The translations under genes and the position numbers were made by a program. The notes under the pieces are model-generated. The model saw nothing but the letters and a program-made list of their open reading frames with translations, ran no database searches and was not told the origin of the DNA. A DNA stretch of 64,000 nucleotides. Source: Isoetes taiwanensis. Lineage: Eukaryota > Streptophyta > Lycopodiopsida > Isoetales > Isoetaceae. Within the stretch, counting starts at the first letter, position 1. Each line of letters opens with the position of its first letter. The DNA lies in NCBI GenBank assembly GCA_021234155.1, contig JAJEKV010000165.1, positions 620,001 to 684,000 on the forward strand, read 5' to 3'. This document shows, piece after piece, positions 20,540 through 29,935 of the stretch.

Positions 20540-22148
20540 CTTGTATTCGTTGCTTCTCGATTGCCCTTTTCCTGCTGGTACTGGTTTCCCGCACTCCTGA
20601 TATTGCCTACGCAGGTGGTGTATTTGATCTGTTGTGGCTAGATGTCATTGACATCCACACTGAGCTGAAGAAGGTCCAAGTCACTTTCGGTGTTCCGGAA
20701 AAGAACTCTGCCGGATTACGTAAGTGTAAAATCTTTCACGAAGTTCTATTAAATCTTACGTCCCCAACTTCCGACACCGACGAAATACCCGAGACGTAAT
20801 GGTTGACATTGATGATGTAGAACCTCCTACCCACCAGGTCAGATTCTTGTGACCATGGTACGAGCTGCTTTGTATCTGGATCAAAGGGCACCACATCTAC
20901 CGGCGTGAAGACTGGATGAGGATCTTCAGCAAATGACTTGCGCAGTTTCCTAACATGTTCAGGATTTACAACTCGTGCCGTCATGTTAGGAGGTGCCTCT
21001 TCCATATCCCAGATGGATATTTTTCTTATATAAGTCACACCTAGAGGAAACATGTGACCGTGCTGCTATATTTTTTTTTTAAGTTTCCTCTGCCAACTCC
21101 GTCTCGGCATCACGGTCCATCTTCAGCTCAGAAGGCACCTCCAGACTTTCCATTTTCTTCTGCTTTCTGACCCTCATCTCCTTTTTTATTTCCCTCTTCC
21201 TTTTAGCCGGAATGCTATCAGCCGTTGATGCACCACCTTTACCTCTCCGATGTGGGGAGGATGTTTTAGTATCACTAATGGTTCTCTCTTAATCCTATTT
21301 GGGCGGGGACCTGATAGGAGAACCGATAGGAGTCCTGATAGGAGGAGACTTGGGAGGTGACTTGGGAGGAGACTTGGGATTTTCCTCGTCTTTCTTTTGA
21401 TTCTCTTCCTCATTTTCTGTCCCTTCTATATGGAGTGTTCCTTTCTTGGGTTTGGCTTGCCTAAGGTTTGGCCTTCTCTTCCCATCCTTTTTCGTAATCT
21501 TCTCTAGAAGCCAGGTGCTGTTTAGAGCAGGCATATTACCAGAGGTCTTGGCTCTGACAATATGTGACACTGAGTTCTTTGATGTGTCCATGGCTGAACG
21601 GAGTATGCCAAATCCTCTAAGGAGCTCGACAGTGCCATTAATAGCAGCAGCCTCTCTGCTTTCATATGAAGGCAACGGCCAGCCTTTTCTTTTGGCAGAG
21701 AGTGTCTGGTCCTTGATGCTGGATTCCATCATCTGTGGATCATAAAACTGCCAGTCCATGCAATACTGATCAATGGTGCAATTCACGGGATCCTCCACCG
21801 TGCAACCAAGGAATTCTTCCCTGCTTTTTCACCTCCCGCATGTTGACAATGATGCCAAGCTGCATCACAACGTCCTGCCCCTGTTCAGCACTTCTCGACT
21901 TTGTAAGGAGGCAAAGTTCTCGCCTCTTGTCGCCCTTTGTAGGGTCGACACCTTCCTCCAGAGGTATCGCCCTGACAATTTCCATGCACCATGGCCTTCC
22001 AGCCATGACCACGGTCTTCTCCGTCACAACATTGCTGGGCTTGGACAACGAAGCTTTACAAAAAAAAAACAAAATCAACATTCAAATCATGGAATGCTAA
22101 CCCAATCCAAAAAGATGTGCAGAAGTAACTGTACAGGTAAATAGTGCG

Positions 22149-22241
22149 GTGGCGCCATTTACATGTAAACGGCGCGGTGGCGCCATGCGCTGATCACATG
22201 TAAATGGCGCCACCGCGCCGTTTACATGTAAATGGCGCCAC
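22149..22241. repeat. GGCGC palindrome 6 (perfect 38-bp inverted repeat)
   Basis: Arms 22149-22186 and 22204-22241 are perfect reverse complements over 38 bases with a 17-base centre. Each arm contains GTGGCGCCATTTACATG, then TAAACGGCGCGGTGGCGCC. The outer half-site is identical to palindrome 3 at 15973. It lies just upstream of the methyltransferase gene. Confidence 0.95.
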
Positions 22242-22370
22242 GGCATCGAGTTGCACCTTACAGTCTTTCGTGGTCTCAATCTATGATGGGGTTTGAGGCC
22301 CAGGGATGTCACATAGTTTAAGGCATATATATCATGTGAGTGAAAGGGGTGGGTTTTTTTTTACCCTAAA

Positions 22371-22388
22371 CCGTATGTTAACATACGG
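22371..22388. repeat. Perfect 18-bp palindrome
   Basis: CCGTATGTTAACATACGG, a perfect dyad centred on GTTAAC, about 320 bp upstream of the methyltransferase gene. It could be a regulator-binding dyad. Confidence 0.85.
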
Positions 22389-22577
22389 ATAGGGGCTTGT
22401 CTAGGGGATTTTCTGGGGGGAATCCAATGTAATATGTATATGGGAAGGGGCATTAACGGAGGGTTTTTTGTTGACCCCATTAACGCACGTGGCGTATCCC
22501 CTTTATAGTAGGTGAAACCCCCAGATTTGAAGGAGGTTCCTCTTTGTGTCGGATGATGATATTTGTGCATAAAGGAC

Positions 22578-22638
22578 CTATCCCTAGAATGCTATGGTTC
22601 TCTTCTTATATAGAAGAGAACCATCATTCTAGGGATAG
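22578..22638. repeat. Long hairpin, near-perfect 28-bp arms
   Basis: CTATCCCTAGAATG...TGGTTCTCTTCT on the left pairs with AGAAGAGAACCA...CATTCTAGGGATAG on the right around a TATAT centre, with a single small internal loop. It could be a short MITE, or a precursor-like hairpin if transcribed. Confidence 0.88.
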
Positions 22639-22730
22639 GGACGCCAGTTTTAGTGCAAGCTCTCTTTTTGGACCCAAGCTTTCTTTGGCACAAGCCTACT
22701 ATAGCACAAGCTTTCTTTGGCCCTTTCTTC

Positions 22731-22738
22731 TATAAAAG
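22731..22738 (+). promoter_or_regulatory. Candidate rightward TATA box
   Basis: TTCTATAAAAGCC follows repeated CTTTCTTTGGC motifs. No rightward gene follows, since DUF7869 copy 2 runs leftward, so this may be a stranded promoter or LTR fragment. Confidence 0.35.
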
Positions 22739-22865
22739 CCTTGTGTCTTTCTGCATTCCTCATCGGCGTTTCCTCTGAGCTGAATCTTGTTGTTGTACGG
22801 AGTTCCCCCCCTCCCACCAAGCACAGTTTCATTAAATATGGACAATACCTTAAATTGTGGACTTT

Positions 22866-24868
22866 TTATAAAACAAGCGCTTCCATAACACTAACATACA
22901 TCCCCGGCAAGTGCCGCATATGCTTCTGCAACAAGCGTAGGAATCTTGACAGTGTTTGGTAGCTCTTCTTATTCGAAGGACTCCAAGCGTAGTCGATAGT
23001 CTCTATCTCAATGCGGTCACTAGCAGTCGTCGGCCTCCATCCCTTCTTCCAACAATTGACATAGTTGGCTGGGAACACCTGGTTCCTAACAGGGACAGGC
23101 TCCCACCAAGTGACCTGGATAGTCTCAAAGTTGTCTTTCTTATCATCCATTTGGGGTTCCTCTGTAGCATACCCTAGCCATGTCGGGCACAAGACATCAT
23201 CAGGGCGCGCCATTACAGACATGCCCTTCTTCAAATCCGTGAATGGATTGAATTCTGGTATGGGCTTATCCTTCAATGGACCAACATAGGCAGGAGTGAT
23301 GGTTGCACTTGGCTCCACCACAACCACCACATCAGGTATGTCAAGTCTATCTTGCCTAGTGCGCGGCCAAAAGTCCTCTTAAGGACCTTCCACATTGGTG
23401 ATGTTACAGATGCTGCAAGAGTCCCATCCAATATTCAATTGTCAACGTAAATTGTGCTGTATATTTCGCCGTCTCTGGAGTGCCCTTATTGTTCGTTGAG
23501 CATGCAACCCAATGGAGGATATGCTTATGGATACTGTTTTGGAGCTGCCCAATGTCTTTCATCGAGGTCTTAGGTGCTAACATCTTCGGATTTCCAAATG
23601 GCATTAGGGGTTTCCCATCCTCTCCTTCTTTCCACATTCTTATTCCTGCAACAGGTAACCAATCCATGAATGTAGGACGTGCCTTGTGGTACATGACAGG
23701 CCAGTCACCATTCATAGCAAACAAAAAGGTCAGAGGGCCAGTGTGACCAGTCAATCTATCTTCCCCATTAGGGATGTACCCTTCTATGAAACCTTTCCAA
23801 TCTGGAACCTTATCAACAAGATATGGCACTGGCGTATTGCAATTGCACGTATGAAATTCATACAGCAACTCAGGCATGGTTGGCACTTCAGCTTTCTTCA
23901 AGGAAGATGAAAAATTACCAAACATAGCATCTATATCCTCATGTGTATGGCCAGGCATCATAAAACCTAACTCAATCTCCTCGAAAACACCGAGATATAC
24001 AAGGTATGAAAGATATGAGAATACATACCTATTTTTGTTTTGTCCAGATGCATTGTCCAGTTGCAACATCAATTTGCGAGGCAGGCGCTTCATTGAGGGT
24101 CCCTCAGGTTGAGGGAGGTCAACGGGGATGCTCTTGCTAGATAGCGACAACTTGGACGCTAGCACGGTGGTGTCACGCAAGGTCCTTGCCCAATCTGGGA
24201 CTGATGGATCAGACAATACAAGATGGCCTCCTGCAAACTCATTAGGCAGTTCCAACCTTTTCAAAATACTATTCAAGGAACCTACGTGGAAGTTGGAGTC
24301 GTCTGCCCACAGATCCAAAGCAAAATTTCCATAGGACCCTCTTCCATGGCCGTGAGTAAGTGCACATGTCAATGAAGTCTTTAGCTTATCTAGTCTCCAA
24401 AGGGACTTCACGGATTGTAGCAACTTTGGAATCATAGTCTTTGCCTGATCCATTTTGTCGTGAATGATACACACGTAGTCTCGAGGATACCCATGGGAGT
24501 AAAATTCTCCATGACCAGTACTGGGTGCGACATGATTGCTGCTCTAGTTTATGTGCCCTTCTCTGATCATGCAATATTCTCCTTTCAGCCTCATCCTTGG
24601 TCTTCAACAGCTTCGTGCGGATAACCTCGTAAGTGTCACACTTGGAGAATGCAATCTTCTTAGCAATACTAACATCCTTGAAGCTACGTCTCCACGTTCT
24701 ATGAAATCCTGTCGGAGACACCTTCTTGCCTGTGAGTGCCATCACTTCTGTGTTGACCTCTTCAAGAATGCAGGTCTTCGTAAACATAGCAGGCAACTTC
24801 CTCACGTTTTCTCGAATCCCGTCTTCATTCCTCCTGGTAAATGGTGTCATGTTATTTGTGTGTAGCAC
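22866..24868 (-). pseudogene. DUF7869-like putative transposase gene, copy 2 (better preserved)
   Basis: Minus-strand gene in three large frames (24868-24386, 24474-23404, 23330-22866). The 356-residue central frame keeps the core: IIHDKMDQ (D6), LMLQLDNASGQNKNRY (D140) and PGHTHEDIDAMFGNFS (E179). This gives D-x133-D-x38-E spacing, typical of RNase-H-fold DDE transposases. The C-terminal frame has GMSVMARPDDVLCPTWLGYA and ETIQVTWW, matching copy 1. Frame breaks near 24470 and 23410 and an in-frame TAA near 23380 make it a pseudogene unless these are introns. The helix-turn-helix-bearing N terminus seen in copy 1 was not found, and the gene fades out 5' at about 24.9 kb, just before the Copia element. 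The two copies are clearly diverged, so this is not a recent duplication. Confidence 0.7.
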
Positions 24869-25345
24869 AGAACTTGAGATGCAGTATTAACAGTCATAAG
24901 AAGTTAGGGCAAGCTAGTCACTAGCAGATGCTGAATACTGAAGGTTAACTTGAAGCAGTAAGCATGGAGATCACGACTTGAACCTATGTATGCTCAGAGC
25001 TTGGATGATTTGAAACTAGCTACATGATTTGAACCTAGGGATATACATGAATTTCATGATGAAAGCATGGTTAAAGGTTAAGTGTTTACATTTAACTATA
25101 GTATTATTTTTATGAAATGGACGGTTAATGGTTGAAGCCGATAACGCATGTGGGATATTTCTAAGCTCGAAGAAAATGGGATATATTGAAGATAAGGGAG
25201 ACTGATTTAGAATGCCGATGGCCAAGCCTTGCCGATCGGATTCTGCAAGCTGAATAGATATACAGATGAAGTAGAATGAACAGAGGGTGCGAACAAGTTT
25301 TTGGTGTGCCGGAGAGGATCGAATTGTGCAAAATTCGATGCCAGT
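24869..25345. other. No gene seen
   Basis: AT-rich junction between DUF7869 copy 2 and the Copia element. A 115-residue minus frame (25016-25363) has no motif. The left end of the Copia LTR must lie here or slightly to the right; TGTTGTCG at 25347 is one candidate start. Confidence 0.4.
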
Positions 25346-25552
25346 GTTGTCGAAATAAACCATTGCTACAGTGATTTGTTTAATATCAAATGAACAGTGT
25401 TTGATATGATTTCTTTCAATGGTTAATAAACACTATTGTGTGTTGTGAAAATTAAGTGAAAGGCCTAGGGACAAGTGGTAATAGAAACACATCTTTAGGA
25501 ATTTGCTTGCACTTATACTGTGATTGTAGGTAGAGTACTGTGTTTCTAATAG

Positions 25553-25565
25553 TGGTATCAGAGCC
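25553..25565 (+). promoter_or_regulatory. Primer-binding site for initiator-Met tRNA
   Basis: TGGTATCAGAGCC is the standard complement to the 3' end of plant initiator methionine tRNA in Copia elements. The gag ATG follows immediately at 25566. Confidence 0.9.
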
Positions 25566-26708
25566 ATGTCAAGCAGGTTTGGAGCAGGGTTGTTGAACTC
25601 TATTGCAGTATATGAAGGGGGCCCAGGCTTTCAAATTTGGAAGGAACAAATCAAGAATGTTCTAGAAAATGAAGGGCTTTGGGAATTAGTTCAAGGAACT
25701 AATTCAAGTGGAGATGCAACCTCTGTGGTTGCAAGAAGAAGTGCCACCTCTGGAGAATCTGGTGAAGCCTCTGAAGAGTCTGGTGAAGTGGAGTCAAGTA
25801 AAAGTGGTAAGGATGAAGTTGTTAAGCTTCGAGAAGCTTATGGTATCCTGACCAGCAAAGTTGGGGCTTCAATTTTGCTGAAGATAAGGGGAAAGTCTCC
25901 TAATGACATTTGGAAGTTCTTACTTAAGAACTATAAGGAAAAAACATCATCTCAAATTGATGTTCTTGACAAGGCACTCAGGATGTTGAGAGTTAAAGAA
26001 GGTGATGACTTGCAAAATTTTTTCTCTAAATTTGACAACATTATAGCAGATTTAGAAGGAGCTGGAGTCTTGCTGACTGAGCAGCAAAAATTATTGCATG
26101 TGGCAAGGGCTGTTGAAGGGAATAAGCAGTTGTCAACTCTGATCAGGAATGTAGCCAAAACTAGAGAAGCTGCAGAAGAAATGATTCGAACAGAATTCGA
26201 GCAAAATAAGGTAATGTATGATGATGATACTGAAGATAATGTTGAAGTCTTGTATGCAGGGAAAGGAAAAGCCAAGTTCTTAACTAAAAGTTTAAAGGAT
26301 AAAAGTGAAATTGGTCCTTGCTTTCACTGCAAAGCTAAGGGTCATTTGAAAGCAAACTGCCCTAAGTTGAGGGAGGTTGAATGCTTTAACTGTGGAGGCA
26401 GAGGCCACTTTGCAAACAAGTGTTCAAGCAGTAAAATAAACAGGGGCAGATCAAGCAGAGGAGGAAGAAATACTTCTAGGGGTCGAGGAAGAAATCTTGA
26501 TGGGCAAAGATCTGCTATAAATTTAGTACAAGACATTGAAGAGGAATCTAGTGAAGAAGATGAAGACGTTGAGGTAAGTAATTATAACATTTTGGTTGTC
26601 TCAAAAGAAAATTCTAACAATGATGATGAAATGCTAATATTAGATAGTGGAGCAGAAAAAACCGTGACCAGCTCAGCAAATACTTCAAGGGAAAGAAGGA
26701 AGAATTAA
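25566..26708 (+). CDS. Copia gag with start of protease
   Basis: 380-residue frame. UBN2/gag region (about residues 15-215): FQIWKEQIKNVLE, IWKFLLKNY, LRMLRVKEGDDLQNFFSKFDN. Two CCHC zinc knuckles follow at about 252-290: CFHCKAKGHLKANC and CFNCGGRGHFANKC. Next come an RG-rich basic stretch and an acidic segment, and then the aspartic protease signature LILDSGAEKTVT (normally LDSGAS.H; the usual histidine is absent). The frame ends soon after at 26708, where intact elements continue into pol, so the polyprotein is broken here. Gag packages the element RNA; the protease would mature the polyprotein. Confidence 0.9.
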   Translation: MSSRFGAGLLNSIAVYEGGPGFQIWKEQIKNVLENEGLWELVQGTNSSGDATSVVARRSATSGESGEASEESGEVESSKSGKDEVVKLREAYGILTSKVGASILLKIRGKSPNDIWKFLLKNYKEKTSSQIDVLDKALRMLRVKEGDDLQNFFSKFDNIIADLEGAGVLLTEQQKLLHVARAVEGNKQLSTLIRNVAKTREAAEEMIRTEFEQNKVMYDDDTEDNVEVLYAGKGKAKFLTKSLKDKSEIGPCFHCKAKGHLKANCPKLREVECFNCGGRGHFANKCSSSKINRGRSSRGGRNTSRGRGRNLDGQRSAINLVQDIEEESSEEDEDVEVSNYNILVVSKENSNNDDEMLILDSGAEKTVTSSANTSRERRKN

Positions 26709-26725
26709 TCATATCAAGCTGGGAA

Positions 26726-27809
26726 ATGGGGTTACAAGATGTTCAATGCACAGGGATGCTAGAACTGTTTGATCTTGAAGGAAATGCAGTAAACTTGAAG
26801 GATGTTTTATGTGTACCGTCACTAGTCAGAAATTTAATTTCTGTTGCACAGTTAGTAGATATGGGATATACTGTGGTGTTTGACAAGTTTCAATTAAAGT
26901 TCTTTTGGATAATGAAGTCAAATTTCTTGGAAAAAGATTTGGTAACTTGTTTGCATTGGATAGTAGTTGTGTGCCTTTTGTTAATTCTGTTATGATCCCT
27001 GACATAGACATTTGGCATCAGAGATTGTGTCATGTTAATCATAGCACTATAGATATCTTGGTCAAAGAAAACTTAATTAAAGCAAAAGATGGAGCTGCTG
27101 GACCAAGAGTCTACTTGGGCTGCATGTTAGGAAAGCATGCAAGGCTGCCTTTTAGAAGGGCAAAGAGAAAAACCAAAGAAGTATTAGAATTAGTGCATAC
27201 TGATCTCTGTGGTCCTCTTAATGTCAGAGGAATATCAGGAAAAGGTATTTTATTACCTTTATAGATGACTTTAGTAGAAAGACTACATGCATGTGTCTTA
27301 GAACTAAAGATCAAGCCTTTGAGGCTTATAAACTATTTGCTGCTGGAGTAGAATTAGAAACAGGAAAAAAGGTGAAATGTATTCGATCTGACCGTGGTGG
27401 AGAGTTTATGTCAACTGAGTTTATCAAATTTTGCAAAGTCAGGGGAATCAAAAGGCAGTTTACATGTAGTCACTCACCACAAACTAATGGAATTGCAGAA
27501 AGGAAAAACAGGACAATCTTGAATGCAGTTAGAGCCATGATCAAGCATACAGGACTGCCCAATTATTTATGGGAAGAAGCTGTCTTGACAACAGTAAAGG
27601 TTCAAAATATGTTGCCAAGCAAAGCACTCAGTGGAATGATACCAGATGAGATATGGTCAGGGGTCAAACCAAATTATGAGAATTTAAAAGCTTTTGGTTG
27701 TTTGAGCTTTGTTCATGTAAGAGTGCAGAATATTGAAAGTACCTGTGTGTTGTATGTAGAACTGAGCATAGCCAAGATCATGATGGTCATACAAGTATTG
27801 TTGGACTAG
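26726..27809 (+). pseudogene. Copia pol remnant: GAG-pre-integrase and integrase core
   Basis: Three overlapping frames (26726-26995, 26905-27264, 27291-27809) together give the end of the protease region (VNLKDVLCVPSLVRNLISV), the GAG-pre-integrase zinc-binding segment (IWHQRLCHVNHSTIDIL, then GCMLGKHARLPF) and the integrase catalytic core. Catalytic positions are visible: D in ELVHTDLCGPL, D in IRSDRGGEF, E in NGIAERKNRTI. At least two frameshifts separate the frames. After GVKPNYENLKAFGCLSF the frame closes and coding similarity ends. Confidence 0.85.
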
Positions 27810-28030
27810 ATGCAATGCATCCTTAATCTAGAGAGGAGAAGTTGAGGCAGCTTTGTCATATACTCATTTTGGAGAGCACATGCCTGATCTGCATCAGAAT
27901 TCAATGTTTTTGGTGAGAAGGAATTGATCTTCCTCCTGCCAAGAAATCCAAAGGGTATAGGGTCTTCAATGAAGGGCTTGGTAGAATGTGCCAAGAAGAA
28001 ATCATGCATGATAAATGCCATAGGTTCTAC

Positions 28031-29935
28031 AGTGTGGAGGACAAAAATTTGGGGTCTTCAACAGGATCAATTTAAAATTGAATAAAGCATAGAGAAGATC
28101 TTTATCAGTAATAGAAAGGTCAAGCCAGATGCGCAAAAGATCTATGATTGTGAAAGGCACGTCAACAGAACCACAGAAGGTCATCCAATTTATAAGAAAT
28201 ATATGGCATCTGGATTTGGTATAGGCTAAATAGTCAGTGGGCTGGGGAAAATCTGTAGCAATATGAACGGCCAAAGTACGGTATCGTTCAATGAGTTGAT
28301 ATCTATCATTAACAGACTGTATAGCGTGCTCGACTTGGAGCCTGCAAATCCTGAATAGTATTTTCCTGCTCTGCAACCTTGCGATGAAGTTTGTTGACTT
28401 GACGTGTAGCAGGACTGGCATGAGAAGGGGAGGCTCCAAAGGAGGCGATATGAAGCTTGAGACTAACCAACTCAGCATCAAGAAGAATTTTCGTTGCTAC
28501 AGCTTCTTGGAGTTGCTTCTTAAGAGCCTTAACACGAGCGTGAGCAATCAGCATGCTGTCCAGATGGGTGTGCATGTTTGGGCCATCATGATAGCGTGCG
28601 TCCGAGCACTAAGCTCTATATTTAGATTTTGGATGTGCTCATTGGTCTTATCAAGGGCTTAGTCTTTAGCGTGGACCTCAGCCGTGAGGCTAGAAACTTA
28701 AGTCGTGAGGTTCTGGCGGCTTATGACTGAATAGAGGCATGGAGGGCTAGAGTGGTGCCGCCTTCTTGTTCTTATTTAAGCTTCTCTCTAGTTGCTAAAA
28801 GGTCACTGTGACGAGTCTGAAGCCAGGCCTTCAAATCAACAATTTGCACTTGAACTTGTTGAAGTTCACGTTTTAAAGTGTCTGTTGAATCCAAGTCTCT
28901 GGAATTAATCATTAACTTTTCGTGTGAGTCCTGTAGCTGAAGGGTATAGCTTGTTACACTTTTCTGATATTTATAGAGCACCTAGTGTGGGTGTAGAGGT
29001 GGAGGTTGTTGAACATTTTGTATGGTAGATGTGTGTGAGTCTTCTTGGTAGGCAGATGGACTGCACCAATTTGAATGTGAGGAGGAGAAGATGGGAATTG
29101 TTGGAGGAGTAAGAGTTGGCATTTGTGGATTTTGTGGAGGAGATTGAGGGACGACTCCTGCCAGATTGATAGGCTGCAGAGAGGGTGATGATTATGCTAA
29201 ATGAAAGCTCCACAATACGCTGATTCTGGATGGGGTATGCTTCGCAGCTTTGGAAGAGGATGCTTCAAAGTGATGTCCCGAGATAATAATTATTTCTAGA
29301 GTAGGGAGACAATGTTTGATGATGGCCTAGAAATGAACTTCCATAGCTAAATCTACAGTATCGAGTTTCTATTGAAGACGCTCAAGTTTATCCATGATCC
29401 TATGGAATGTTAGGTCAGGCCAATCAAAATGATCATCTGAGTGAATAGCCTATTGATGGCAGTATTCATGATATAATGACGAAAGAACTTGTGCCACAAA
29501 GATTTAACAAAACCACTGAATTGTAAAAGAAAAGTGGTGAGCCGAAGTTGAGCGCTATAGGACGAATGTGGGTAAAAGCCATAACATCATGATATTGCAA
29601 CTCAGACCAACCCAAGAAATTGGTACCTCTAGACAGATGAAATACCTAAGAGATGAATTCCTGGTTGAGAGAGATATCTGTTCCCGCAACCGAAGTTTTA
29701 TAACTTGCTACTGTGGAAATTAATTGACGACAAACTAAAAGATGTGCGCCGGATTTGGAGATGGAAGAACTTGTTCCAGGAAAGTATCAAATCCAATCTT
29801 GATAGCAATCTGGCAGTCAATCTCCTGGAGGGAGGCTTCAGAACTCGGTGTTGTGAAACAAATATGTTGAAACAAACCAGCATCTATGGGGGCAGTAGCA
29901 TGCAGAGAAGAAGGGAAAGAAGATGAGGCCATAGA
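28031..29935 (-). pseudogene. Decayed coiled-coil protein gene, probably a retroelement ORF
   Basis: A chain of minus-strand frames. It starts MASSSFPSSLHATAPIDAG at 29932, has several stops and frame changes through 29.2-29.7 kb, and then a proline-rich part (about 29170-28990). Clear heptad-type coiled-coil segments follow (LQDSHEKLM, LKRELQQVQVQIVDLKAW at 28981-28772; VKALKKQLQEAVA, QVNKLHRKVAEQENTIQDLQ at 28575-28330) and a C-terminal part continues to about 28050. I do not recognise the family. Low-copy coiled-coil ORFs of this kind are common in plant retroelements, and it adjoins the truncated Copia end directly. Confidence 0.5.

Larger units (their letters stand above)
18819..22052 (-). 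pseudogene. Decayed gene with a ParB-like domain and a beta-class DNA methyltransferase domain
   Basis: Multi-exon minus-strand gene. Exon blocks are about 22052-21100, 21040-20540 and 20391-18819. The last intron is 148 bp with clear AAG|GTATGT and TTTCAG|CAT borders. The first block has a lysine-rich and PKSPPKSPPKSPP tail. The second has IWDMEEAPPNMTARVVNPEHVRKLRK, which resembles ParB/Srx-fold N-terminal domains, with NVNHYVSG where the family has a G.HR-type motif. The third carries ICFARPEH and then, near 19255-19150, PGNFVLDFFSAGDFTRASLQLKR..VVYEHD. That resembles SAM-binding motif I with its preceding helix in beta-class N4/N6 DNA methyltransferases. A convincing (D/N/S)PP(Y/W) catalytic motif was not found. 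Premature stops lie at 21295, 21289, 20716, 20638, 20092, 20062 and 19648, with frameshifts near 21830 and 20730. Confidence 0.6.
22053..22865. other. Intergenic block with palindromes and a rightward TATA box
   Basis: Separates the methyltransferase gene from DUF7869 copy 2. It holds palindrome 6 (22149-22241), a perfect 18-bp palindrome (22371-22388), a long hairpin (22578-22638), three related GCACAAGC(T)TTCTTTGGC-type repeats (22660-22715) and TATAAAAG at 22731. Confidence 0.6.
25347..28030 (+). mobile_element. Ty1/Copia LTR retrotransposon, truncated before reverse transcriptase
   Basis: Order: probable 5' LTR remnant (25347 to about 25551, left end uncertain), primer-binding site TGGTATCAGAGCC (25553-25565), gag-protease, GAG-pre-integrase, integrase core. 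The sequence stops resembling Copia at about 28.0 kb, soon after the integrase. No reverse transcriptase, RNase H, polypurine tract or 3' LTR is present; a different decayed gene follows on the other strand. The 5' half is intact enough to identify with confidence. Confidence 0.85.
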
